DNA of 21,414 nt from the NCBI GenBank assembly GCA_003520205.1, contig DOVG01000019.1:1-21414 (forward strand), in the 5' to 3' direction. The notes below the pieces were generated by a model. It was given only the letters and a program-made list of their open reading frames with translations, did no database searches and was not told where the DNA came from. Source of the stretch: Lachnospiraceae bacterium (GTDB lineage Bacteria; Bacillota; Clostridia; Lachnospirales; Lachnospiraceae). The stretch's first letter is position 1. The number at the start of each line of letters is the position of its first letter. Position numbers and translations under genes: made by a program. Shown piece after piece: positions 8,703 through 16,408 of this stretch.

Positions 8703-8779
8703 ATCAAAAATGAAAATCTAACATATCTATATTATCTTAACTGATTTCCCTCATACAGATGAATATATTAATTCTTATC

Positions 8780-8806
8780 ATCCGGATATTTATATCCGGA
8801 TTTTTT
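8780..8806 (+). terminator. Intrinsic terminator after the MATE gene
   Basis: A perfect 9-bp stem ATCCGGATA/TATCCGGAT (8780-8788 with 8793-8801) with a TTTA loop is followed directly by a run of six T (8801-8806). It closes the DUF3737-lyase-MATE unit and separates it from the sulfur/nitrogenase-like operon. Confidence 0.88.
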
Positions 8807-8985
8807 AATGTATCCATATCACAAACCCTTTTTTTATGCGGTCTTAAGGGGATATAAATTTTTCTTATAATCAGTGATAAGTATTAAGTATTTTCCTTAT
8901 TTGCAAAAATGTGACTTAATTGGTAGGTACAAAAGCCTATCAAAGTGATAGGTAAAAGCTATTTTAAAGGAAGATGTAAATTCAG
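8807..8985 (+). promoter_or_regulatory. Promoter and leader region of the nitrogenase-like/sulfur operon
   Basis: This is the only long non-coding stretch before the operon that starts at 8986. A TATAAT at 8866-8871 is a good -10 candidate, but the -35 region around 8843-8848 is poor, suggesting activation by a regulator. Downstream, CCTATCAAAGTGATAGG (8936-8952) is a perfect 7-bp inverted repeat with a 3-base centre. It is flanked by an imperfect direct repeat (TAGGTACAAAAGC at 8924-8936 and TAGGTAAAAGC at 8949-8959). I see no S-box, T-box or known CymR box. The ribosome site is AAGGAAG at about 8967-8973. Confidence 0.45.
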
Positions 8986-10125
8986 ATGGATAATGAATTA
9001 GAAACACGATGTATTCACTTAGATGAAGAAGTTGCCTATGAAAAAACAGGCTGTATATCATTTCCTATATATCAGACGGCGACATTCAGCCATGTGGGAT
9101 TAGGGAAAAGCACCGGATATGATTACAGCCGTGCTCAGAATCCTACCAGAGAGAGAGTTGAGAAAGTAGTTGCCTCTCTGGAAAATGGAAAAGGAGCGGT
9201 AGCATTTACTTCTGGTATGTCTGCGGAAGCTGCTTTGATGGAATTATTCAAACCGGGAGATCATATCATTATAGAAAATGATCTTTATGGAGGCAGTGTA
9301 AGACTTTTTTCAGAGATTAATCACAAAAATGGAATCGAGTTTACCGGGGTTGATTTGTGGAAGGATGATGTTGAAGCATACATCAGAGAGGAAACTAAGG
9401 CGGTATATGTCGAAACTCCGACAAATCCGATGATGAATGTCACAGATATCCGATTACTTGCAGACAAGCTTAAGTCGAGAAATATATTACTGATTGTTGA
9501 TAATACATTTATGTCTCCATATTTACAGAATCCTTTGGAACTGGGAGCAGATGTGGTTGTACATAGTGGTACTAAATATCTGGGAGGACATAATGATACT
9601 CTGGCAGGATTCATAATTGCTAAGGATGAAAGGTTAATCGAAAGAATAAGGTATATAGCGATGACAACTGGCGCAGTACTCTCGCCATTTGACAGCTGGC
9701 TGATACTTAGAGGGGTTCAGACTTTATCAGTAAGAATGGAAAAGGCAGAACAAAATGCCAGAAGACTTGCAGAGTGGTTTGAAAAACAAGAAAAAATAAC
9801 CAGGGTTATATACCCGGGACTGGAGTCTCATCCGGGGCATGAAATAATGAAAAAACAGGCAAGAGGATTTGGGGCTATGCTCACGCTGGAATGCGAGAGT
9901 AAAGAAACGGCTACAGAGCTGCTTGAGAAAACCAGGCTTGTAAGATTTGCAGAAAGCTTAGGAGGTACGGAATCACTTATTACATATCCGATTACTCAGA
10001 CTCATGCAGATCTCTCTGAAGAAAAAAGACTTAGAAACGGTATAACAGACAGGATACTTCGTATATCTGTCGGGATAGAAGCTATAAGTGACCTTATAAA
10101 AGATTTTGAACAGGCGCTGAAGTAG
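8986..10125 (+). CDS. Cys/Met metabolism PLP enzyme (cystathionine gamma/beta-lyase or synthase family)
   Basis: A 379-residue trans-sulfuration enzyme of fold type I, the length usual for MetB/MetC/MccB-type proteins. It carries the PLP-phosphate site YDYSRAQNPTR (about 45-55), SGMSAE (76-81), the ring-stacking Tyr101, VDNTF with Asp172, the Schiff-base motif HSGTKYLGGHND with Lys197, and the C-terminal SLGGTESLITYP and RISVGIE blocks. Family members make or break cystathionine, cleave methionine or homocysteine, or sulfhydrylate O-acyl-homoserine; sequence alone does not decide. In this setting a gamma-lyase (MccB-like) or an enzyme fixing methanethiol/sulfide are both plausible. It is the first gene of the long operon; the MalY-type gene follows after 14 bases. 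Confidence 0.9.
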   Translation: MDNELETRCIHLDEEVAYEKTGCISFPIYQTATFSHVGLGKSTGYDYSRAQNPTRERVEKVVASLENGKGAVAFTSGMSAEAALMELFKPGDHIIIENDLYGGSVRLFSEINHKNGIEFTGVDLWKDDVEAYIREETKAVYVETPTNPMMNVTDIRLLADKLKSRNILLIVDNTFMSPYLQNPLELGADVVVHSGTKYLGGHNDTLAGFIIAKDERLIERIRYIAMTTGAVLSPFDSWLILRGVQTLSVRMEKAEQNARRLAEWFEKQEKITRVIYPGLESHPGHEIMKKQARGFGAMLTLECESKETATELLEKTRLVRFAESLGGTESLITYPITQTHADLSEEKRLRNGITDRILRISVGIEAISDLIKDFEQALK

Positions 10126-10139
10126 TGGTGAGGAAAATC

Positions 10140-11345
10140 ATGGAAGAAAAGAATTTGGATTTTGACTTGATACTTAACAGAAAAAATACAAATAGCTTGA
10201 AATATGATTTTGCCAGAAGAAGAGGTTATCCGGAAGATATTCTTCCTATGTGGGTTGCCGATATGGATTTTAAGACTTCTTCCTTTGTACAGGAAGCTAT
10301 AGATAAAGTAAACAGACTGGGAGTTTATGGATATACAGAAACAGCTGAACACTACTACGAAATCATAAAAAAATGGATGTACGAGCAGTATGGCTGGGAA
10401 CTGGAAAGTGAGAGATGGCTTATAAAGACACCGGGTGTTGTTTTTGCACTGGGGGCTGCTGTCCAGGCTTATTCAGAACCGGGAGACAGTATCCTTATAC
10501 TTCAACCTGTATATTATCCGTTCTCAGAAATTATAACAGATAATGAAAGACAAATAGTTGTAAGTAATCTTCTGGATACAGAAGATGAAAGTGGAAACAG
10601 AAGATACAAAATAGATTATGAGGATTTCGAAAAGAAAATCATTCAAAATGATGTGAAGATATTTATTCTTAGTAATCCCCATAACCCCGGAGGAGCCGTA
10701 TGGACTAAGGAAGAGCTGAAAAGGATTGGTGATATATGTCTGAGGCATAATACGGTAGTTATAAGTGATGAGATACATGCAGATTTTATATGGAAGGGTA
10801 AACATCAGGTATTTGTAAATCTTGATAAAAGATACAGGGATATAACAGTTACATGTACATCGCCGACCAAGTCCTTCAATATCGCAGGATTGCAGATATC
10901 AAATATCATCATACCGGATAATGCTCTCAGAAAAAAATTCAGGAAAAAGATAGATGCCTTTGGTTACAGTCAGGCAAATATATTTGGAATCAGTGCTTGT
11001 GAGGCTGCTTATAGATACGGTGGCGAGTGGCTTGCCGAAGTAAAGAAGTACATATGGTCGAATATCGAGTATATGAAAAAGTATATTGAAGACAGTCTCC
11101 CACAGATAAAGATGTTTGTTCCTGAAGGTACATATCTGGTATGGCTGGATTTTAAGGGAACAGGACTCAGTGATGAGGAAATAAACAGGAAACTGATATA
11201 CGAAGCTAAACTGTGGCTTGATGCAGGACATATATTTGGGGAAACCGGAAAAGGCTTCCAGAGAATAAATGCAGCCTGCCCGAGAAGTGTTCTGACAGAT
11301 GCGTTGGAGAGAATAAAAAGAAACTTTGAAATAGAAAGTGGATGA
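10140..11345 (+). CDS. MalY/PatB-type PLP-dependent C-S lyase, second copy
   Basis: A 401-residue MalY/PatB enzyme, clearly related to but diverged from the copy at 6062-7291. It shows LPMWVADMDF (about 35-44), SNPHNPGG (178-185), SDEIHADF (Asp210) and SPTKSFNIAGL with the PLP lysine at Lys244. Activity expected is beta-elimination on cystathionine or S-substituted cysteine, giving a thiol, pyruvate and ammonia. I chose ATG 10140 because GTGAGG lies 6-7 bases before it; the in-frame GTG codons at 10125 and 10128 overlap the previous stop and lack a ribosome site. It lies 14 bases after the trans-sulfuration gene and 13 bases before the NifB-like gene, tying C-S bond cleavage directly to the nitrogenase-like genes. 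Confidence 0.9.
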   Translation: MEEKNLDFDLILNRKNTNSLKYDFARRRGYPEDILPMWVADMDFKTSSFVQEAIDKVNRLGVYGYTETAEHYYEIIKKWMYEQYGWELESERWLIKTPGVVFALGAAVQAYSEPGDSILILQPVYYPFSEIITDNERQIVVSNLLDTEDESGNRRYKIDYEDFEKKIIQNDVKIFILSNPHNPGGAVWTKEELKRIGDICLRHNTVVISDEIHADFIWKGKHQVFVNLDKRYRDITVTCTSPTKSFNIAGLQISNIIIPDNALRKKFRKKIDAFGYSQANIFGISACEAAYRYGGEWLAEVKKYIWSNIEYMKKYIEDSLPQIKMFVPEGTYLVWLDFKGTGLSDEEINRKLIYEAKLWLDAGHIFGETGKGFQRINAACPRSVLTDALERIKRNFEIESG

Positions 11346-11358
11346 AAGGAAAATACAG

Positions 11359-12231
11359 ATGGTTGCAAATTCATATGAACAGTTACAACAGTCACATCCG
11401 TGTTTTGGAGGATATAAGAATTCAGGAAGAATTCATCTGCCGGTCAGTCCCGGGTGTAACATAGGATGCCGTTTCTGCGACAGAGTTATTAACACAGAAG
11501 AAGACAGACCGGGAGTAACATCCGTTGTGCTTAAGCCTGAAGAAACGATAGAGGTTATAAAAGAAGCCTTAGAGGTTTGTCCTGAAATATCGGTTGCCGG
11601 AATTGCAGGACCTGGAGACACACTTGCTACAGAGCATGCACTCGAAACCTTCAGGATAGTAAAAGAAAAATATCCAAACCTCATAAAGTGCATGAGCACA
11701 AATGGTCTCATGCTCTATGAGAAGGCAGATGAAGTGATTGATATAGGTATTGATTCACTTACTGTTACAGTAAATGCAGTTGATCCTGAAATAGAAGCGA
11801 AGCTGAACAAATTTATCATATATCACGGAAAAAAGTATGAAGGTGTTGAAGCGGCGAAGATACTTATAGAGAATCAGCTGAAGGGAATAAAAAAGGTTGC
11901 TGACGCAGGAATGACTGTAAAAGTAAATACAGTACTTGTTCCGGAGATAAATGGTGATCATATAGAGGAGATTGCAAAGACTGTAGCGGAGGCAGGCGCA
12001 TGGATATATAACATCATACCGCTAATCCCGCAGTTTGAACTGAAGGATTATAAAGCTCCGTCATGTATAGACCTGGATGAGGCAAGGACGAAGGCAGGAA
12101 AATATATTGACATATTCAGACATTGCCAGCATTGCCGTGCTGATGCGGTGGGAGTGCCGGGAAAGTCTGAATTCGGAGAACAGATATATTTTAGAAGAGT
12201 AAATATAAAAGAAACATTTTCACATGGTTAA
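11359..12231 (+). CDS. NifB-like radical SAM protein (short form, no NifX domain)
   Basis: A 290-residue radical SAM protein with the SAM-cluster motif CNIGCRFC (Cys33, Cys37, Cys40) and NifB-specific blocks: HPCF (13-16) before the motif, DRPGVTS (49-55) after it, and CQHCRADAVG (Cys256, Cys259) near the C-terminus. These extra cysteines in NifB hold the two precursor [4Fe-4S] clusters that are fused, with a carbide from SAM, into the 8Fe core of nitrogenase cofactors. Classical NifB is longer, with a C-terminal NifX domain; here that domain is absent and a separate NifX-type gene lies at 16017. ATG 11359 is preferred over GTG 11338 because AAAGGA sits 8 bases before it. It probably makes the cofactor for the NifDK-like enzyme of the same operon. 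Confidence 0.9.
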   Translation: MVANSYEQLQQSHPCFGGYKNSGRIHLPVSPGCNIGCRFCDRVINTEEDRPGVTSVVLKPEETIEVIKEALEVCPEISVAGIAGPGDTLATEHALETFRIVKEKYPNLIKCMSTNGLMLYEKADEVIDIGIDSLTVTVNAVDPEIEAKLNKFIIYHGKKYEGVEAAKILIENQLKGIKKVADAGMTVKVNTVLVPEINGDHIEEIAKTVAEAGAWIYNIIPLIPQFELKDYKAPSCIDLDEARTKAGKYIDIFRHCQHCRADAVGVPGKSEFGEQIYFRRVNIKETFSHG

Positions 12232-12286
12232 TTAACCCCAATGGGCACAATATAGAAAAATATAAAAGAAAGCAGGAAGAATAATT

Positions 12287-13126
12287 ATGAGACAGATAGC
12301 TATTTATGGAAAAGGTGGTATCGGTAAGTCAACAACAACACAGAATCTTACCGCAGGATTAGTTGAAGCAGGAAAGAAGGTTATGGTTGTAGGATGTGAT
12401 CCTAAAGCTGATTCTACAAGACTCCTTCTTGGAGGACTGGCGCAGAAAACAGTTCTCGATACTCTTAGAGATGAAGGCGAGGATGTAAAGCTTGATCAGA
12501 TCATGAGAGAGGGATTCCTTGGAACCAGATGTGTTGAGAGTGGTGGACCTGAACCGGGAGTAGGATGTGCAGGTCGAGGAATTATCACATCTATAGGTCT
12601 TCTGGAGAATCTTGGAGCATATACGGATGATCTGGATTTTGTATTCTACGATGTACTTGGAGATGTAGTATGTGGTGGATTTGCAATGCCAATCAGAGAA
12701 GGTAAAGCTAAGGAAATATATATAGTGGCAAGTGGAGAGATGATGGCTCTTTATGCTGCTAACAATATATCAAAGGGTATAAAGAAGTATGCAAGAAGTG
12801 GTGGTGTCAGAATAGGAGGCATCATTTGCAACAGCCGAAATGTAGATAGAGAGTTAGATCTTCTGAGAGCATTTTCAAAGGAACTTGGAACAAAACTTCT
12901 TTACTTTGTACCAAGAGATAATGTGGTTCAGCATGCTGAAATAAATAGAAAGACTGTTATCGAGTACAGACCTGACTGCAATCAGGCTCAGGAATACAGA
13001 AATCTTGCAGAAGCGCTTATCAACAATGAGGATTTCACGATACCGACACCTATGACATCAGACAGACTTGAGGAAATTCTCCTTGAGTTCGGACTCATGG
13101 AAACAGCAGACGATTATAAGATTTAA
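12287..13126 (+). CDS. NifH-like nitrogenase reductase (Fe protein homologue)
   Basis: A 279-residue ATP-dependent electron donor of the NifH family, matching NifH in length. It has the P-loop GKGGIGKST (8-16), the switch I region CDPKADST (37-44), and the two cysteines that bridge a [4Fe-4S] cluster between subunits: Cys94 in GVGCAGRG and Cys129 in VLGDVVCGG. Arg97 corresponds to the arginine that is ADP-ribosylated in some NifH proteins. The blocks around both cysteines are close to true NifH rather than ChlL/BchL. It should form a homodimer that passes electrons, with ATP hydrolysis, to the NifDK-like complex encoded 41 bases downstream. ATG 12287 has GCAGGAAG ahead. No ferredoxin or flavodoxin gene that would feed it is in the window. 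Confidence 0.93.
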   Translation: MRQIAIYGKGGIGKSTTTQNLTAGLVEAGKKVMVVGCDPKADSTRLLLGGLAQKTVLDTLRDEGEDVKLDQIMREGFLGTRCVESGGPEPGVGCAGRGIITSIGLLENLGAYTDDLDFVFYDVLGDVVCGGFAMPIREGKAKEIYIVASGEMMALYAANNISKGIKKYARSGGVRIGGIICNSRNVDRELDLLRAFSKELGTKLLYFVPRDNVVQHAEINRKTVIEYRPDCNQAQEYRNLAEALINNEDFTIPTPMTSDRLEEILLEFGLMETADDYKI

Positions 13127-13167
13127 AGCGATTTAGTACTAGGATAAAACAGGAAAGAGGAATAGTG

Positions 13168-14637
13168 ATGAGTGATAGACTGGCTCAGACAGAGGTTACG
13201 ATCAGAGAGAATCGACTCAAATCAATTATATATTATTCAGGAAAAGCAAGTGAGCTTGCTAAGGCAGAGGGTACAGAGAAATTTGTATGTAAGGAGAGAA
13301 GCTACAGTCAGTGTAGTGACTGTGCTCAGATGACTGCTTCTACGATTACATATTTCGTTCGCGATGCAGCAGTTGTGGTTCATTCACCGATGGGATGCTT
13401 TGCAAATACCCCGCTAAATGATACTCAGTTCAGAAATTCTGCTATAGAGCGTGGTGAACAGCCGGATAAGGTAAGAGTTATATGCAGCAATATATCTGAG
13501 AAGGATACAGTATATGGTGGAACGAATAAGCTTAGAGAAGCAATAAATGAAGCAAAGAAACGTTTTAATCCTTCAGCTATATTTGTTCATTCCTCCTGTG
13601 CAACAGGAATAGTAGGAGATGATATCGAAGGTGTTGCACTTGATATGCAGGAAGAAATCGGTATTCCAATCATTCCCGTATATTGTGAAGGATTCAAATC
13701 GAAGATATGGTCATCGGGATTTGATGCAGCATATCATGGAATACTTAAGAATCTGGTCAAGGAACAGCCAGAGAAGAATAAAAAGCTTGTAAATGTATTC
13801 AACTTCCTTGGAAGCGATACTTTTACACCGCTTCTGGGAAAGCTTGGACTAAAGCCTAACTATCTTGTTCCTCTGGCAAGTGTGGACAGGATATCAAGAA
13901 TGCCGGAAGCTGCATGCTCTGCTCATATATGCGAAACACTGGGTACCTATGTGTCAAGCGTGCTTGAATCAGATTTTGGTGTTCCGAAGGTAAAGTCTCC
14001 GGCTCCTTTTGGAATCAGCTGGACAGATAACTGGCTTAGAGAGGTTGCAAAGTATACCGGAACTGAGGATAAGGTTGAAGAAGTAATTGAGAGTGAACAT
14101 AGGAGAATTGCTCCGGAACTTGAAAGATTGAGAGAAAAGCTTTCAGGTAAGAAGATATATGTATTTGCCGGTGATGCATATGCACATAATGTAGGAAGTG
14201 TTGTATCGGATCTGGGCATGGAGATTGTAGGAATTACCACTCTCCATCATGATATGCAGGATGACACTGAAGGGACAGAGAATACTCTGGAAGCGCTGGT
14301 AAAGAAAACAGGAGAGATAGAGAACTTTTCTGTATGTAATAAACAGCCATATCAGGTACTTAAGATACTTGAGAAGCTTCGTCCGGACGTTATGATTGTT
14401 CGACATATGAATATGACAATCCTCGGCGGTAAGCTCGGAATACCGAGTCTATTAGAGGGCGAGACAAATATAAGTGCGGGATATGATGGAATAATAACGA
14501 CAGGAAAGAGACTACTTGCACTTATAGAGACTAAAGGAATACTTAAAACATTATCAGAGTACAATGAATTTCCATATACCAAATGGTGGAGAGAAGAGGA
14601 AGATCCGTTCTACTTTGAGAAAGGGGCTAAACAATGA
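13168..14637 (+). CDS. NifD-like catalytic subunit of a nitrogenase-like reductase
   Basis: A 489-residue homologue of the nitrogenase alpha subunit. Cys52, Cys77 and Cys144 (CAQMTAS, SPMGCF, SSCATGIVGDD) line up with the P-cluster ligands Cys62/88/154 of Azotobacter NifD. Cys255 lines up, with identical spacing to the following Y...GVP block, with the cofactor ligand Cys275. By the same hand alignment Gln191 and His195 become Trp181 and Phe185 (CEGF block), and the cofactor ligand His442 falls on Gly431, between two Glu. N2 reduction is therefore unlikely, while a catalytic 8Fe-type cofactor is plausible, as in methylthio-alkane reductase. Start ATG 13168 is preferred to GTG 13165 given AAAGAGG at 13154-13160. 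Its stop overlaps the next start (ATGA). Confidence 0.9.
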   Translation: MSDRLAQTEVTIRENRLKSIIYYSGKASELAKAEGTEKFVCKERSYSQCSDCAQMTASTITYFVRDAAVVVHSPMGCFANTPLNDTQFRNSAIERGEQPDKVRVICSNISEKDTVYGGTNKLREAINEAKKRFNPSAIFVHSSCATGIVGDDIEGVALDMQEEIGIPIIPVYCEGFKSKIWSSGFDAAYHGILKNLVKEQPEKNKKLVNVFNFLGSDTFTPLLGKLGLKPNYLVPLASVDRISRMPEAACSAHICETLGTYVSSVLESDFGVPKVKSPAPFGISWTDNWLREVAKYTGTEDKVEEVIESEHRRIAPELERLREKLSGKKIYVFAGDAYAHNVGSVVSDLGMEIVGITTLHHDMQDDTEGTENTLEALVKKTGEIENFSVCNKQPYQVLKILEKLRPDVMIVRHMNMTILGGKLGIPSLLEGETNISAGYDGIITTGKRLLALIETKGILKTLSEYNEFPYTKWWREEEDPFYFEKGAKQ

Positions 14638-16001
14638 GTCATTTAATAGAACAGGCAAAATTTTCATGTGCTCTGGGTGGGCTTCAGACAGTACTTGCTA
14701 TAGAAAAAGGAATACCGATTGTACACGCAGGTCCGGGATGTGCGGCAAGACAGTTCTCATATCTTGGAAGTGGTTCAGGATATCAGGGAGAGGGATATGC
14801 TGGTGGAGGCCAGATATCATGTACGAATTCAACTCAGTCAGAAGTAATATTCGGTGGAGAGAAGAAGCTTCGTGCAACAGTTGATGGAACACTTAAGGTA
14901 ATGGACGGTTCATTATATGTTATTTTGGCAGGATGCTCAGCAGGTATTATAGGTGATGATGTTAAGCAGATTGCATGTGAATTCGCTGATGAAGGATATC
15001 CTGTGGTAGGAGTTGATACAGCTGGCTTCAGAGGTAACAATTATCAGGGGCATGAGCTTGTGGTAAATGCAATCATAGATCAGTACATTTCCTACGAAGT
15101 CCAGAAAGCAAATGTGAGAAAAGGACTGGTAAATGTATTCTCAGTTGTTCCTTTTCAGGATGCATACTGGAGAGGTGACCTTCATGAGATTAAGAGACTT
15201 CTGGAAGGAATAGGACTGGAAGTTAATATTCTGTATGGACCTGAAAGTAAAGGATTTTCGGAGTGGATGGACATTCCGAATGCTGAGTTTAATCTGGTTC
15301 TTTCGCCGTGGGTAGGCCTGTCTACAGCTAAAAAGCTTGAAAGCTTATATAAGACTCCTTATCTGCATGTGCCGGTACTTCCGGTCGGACTTAAGGAAAC
15401 CGGCAGATTTCTTAGAAAAGTAGCCGAGTTTGCTTCTCTTGATAAGGATAAGGTAGAGAGCTTTATTGCATCAGAAGAAAAACAGTATAAGAGCTATTTT
15501 GTTTCCTTTGGTGATCTGGTATCTGATTTTGGATGCTATCTCCCATATCATCTGTATACAATTGCAGATAGTACTTATGGTATAGGAACCAGCAAATTCG
15601 TTGTAGAAGAACTTGGTTTTACTCCAAAAGGCTTCTACGATATCGAAAATCCTGATACTAAGACAAAGCAGTTGATAGAGGATACGATTAAAGATATAGA
15701 TGACAGGTACGATGGCAATATCGTCTTTGAAGGAGATAATAAGGTTATTCAGGAAGACCTGGCTAAAAAGCTTGATGAAGAAGGCGTTCGTTCTGTTGTT
15801 CTTGGAAGCAGCTGGGACAAAGAACTTGTTACTTCGAAGAACGACAGTATTCTTATAAGATTATCACTTCCTATAACTGACAGAGTAATCCTGAATAAGA
15901 GCTATGTTGGTTATAAAGGAGCTTTATCTCTGATTGAAGATATATATAGTGGTCTTTTCGCGGACGGTATGATCACAAATACTACCCATGCAGATCACTG
16001 A
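14634..16001 (+). CDS. NifK-like subunit of a nitrogenase-like reductase
   Basis: A 455-residue homologue of the nitrogenase beta subunit, somewhat shorter than NifK because the N-terminal extension is missing. Cys12, Cys36 and Cys101 (FSCALGG, GPGCAAR, AGCSAGIIGDD) line up with the P-cluster ligands Cys70/95/153 of NifK. The block ISCTNSTQSEVIFGG (61-75) is the NifK-type motif facing NifD. Together with the three alpha-subunit cysteines this gives six ligands for an 8Fe P-cluster-like relay, whereas simpler relatives such as ChlNB use one [4Fe-4S] cluster. The 4-base ATGA overlap with the NifD-like gene indicates coupled synthesis of a 1:1 complex. An NifEN-type scaffold role is the main alternative, but with no second DK pair in the window a catalytic role is favoured. 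Confidence 0.9.
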   Translation: MSHLIEQAKFSCALGGLQTVLAIEKGIPIVHAGPGCAARQFSYLGSGSGYQGEGYAGGGQISCTNSTQSEVIFGGEKKLRATVDGTLKVMDGSLYVILAGCSAGIIGDDVKQIACEFADEGYPVVGVDTAGFRGNNYQGHELVVNAIIDQYISYEVQKANVRKGLVNVFSVVPFQDAYWRGDLHEIKRLLEGIGLEVNILYGPESKGFSEWMDIPNAEFNLVLSPWVGLSTAKKLESLYKTPYLHVPVLPVGLKETGRFLRKVAEFASLDKDKVESFIASEEKQYKSYFVSFGDLVSDFGCYLPYHLYTIADSTYGIGTSKFVVEELGFTPKGFYDIENPDTKTKQLIEDTIKDIDDRYDGNIVFEGDNKVIQEDLAKKLDEEGVRSVVLGSSWDKELVTSKNDSILIRLSLPITDRVILNKSYVGYKGALSLIEDIYSGLFADGMITNTTHADH

Positions 16002-16016
16002 TCGGGGGATGATAAA

Positions 16017-16406
16017 ATGAGTGATTTAAAAAACAAAGTATTTAAGATTGCAGCTGCTTCGAGAGATGGGAAAAGAGTTGATTCACATTTCGGTATGGCA
16101 ACTGTATATCAGATAATCAGCGTGAATATGGATGATGGCACATGGAAAAGTGACAGAATTCAGGAGGTAAATTTTCCGGGAACAGAAATGGCAGGTGATA
16201 CTCGATGTTGGGGCCATAATGAGGAAAGGGTGACTTACGTTGCAGAAAAGCTTGCAGACTGTAAGTATCTCCTGATAAGCAAGATAGGACCTCATCCCCA
16301 GAGAGTTCTTGCACGCTATAATTTTGAGTGTCTCGAAACTAATATGGAGATAGATGAGGCAGTAAAGAAAATAATAGAGTTTGAGACAAAACAAGGAGGA
16401 AAATGA
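16017..16406 (+). CDS. NifX/NafY-type dinitrogenase iron-molybdenum cofactor-binding protein
   Basis: A 129-residue single-domain protein of the NifX/NafY/NifB-C-terminal family, which carries cofactor precursors between the biosynthetic proteins and the apo-enzyme. Family features are the opening strand KIAAASRDGKRVDSHFGMA (about 10-28), with the characteristic HFG, then VNFPG, and the later VAEKLADCKYLLISKIG. It begins 15 bases after the NifK-like gene with GGGGGAT ahead of ATG 16017. In this operon it is the separate counterpart of the domain missing from the short NifB-like protein (11359-12231), so it probably accepts the NifB product and hands it to the NifDK-like subunits. Family membership is firm; the carrier role is inferred. 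Confidence 0.88.
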   Translation: MSDLKNKVFKIAAASRDGKRVDSHFGMATVYQIISVNMDDGTWKSDRIQEVNFPGTEMAGDTRCWGHNEERVTYVAEKLADCKYLLISKIGPHPQRVLARYNFECLETNMEIDEAVKKIIEFETKQGGK

Positions 16407-16408
16407 TT

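Noticed and set aside
14564..14884. 106-residue overlapping open frame across the NifD/NifK junction
   Set aside because: It lies in another frame over two well-supported genes, has no ribosome site and shows no family features; it is a shadow of the coding sequence.
12287..16001. True nitrogen-fixation (nif) operon
   Set aside because: No nifE, nifN, nifV or mod genes, the NifD-like subunit lacks the Gln191, His195 and His442 equivalents, and all neighbours are sulfur genes.
12287..16001. Chlorophyllide or F430 type reductase (ChlLNB, CfbCD)
   Set aside because: The DK pair has all six P-cluster cysteines and a Cys275 equivalent, and a NifB-type cofactor maker is present, none of which those enzymes need. 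No tetrapyrrole genes are nearby.
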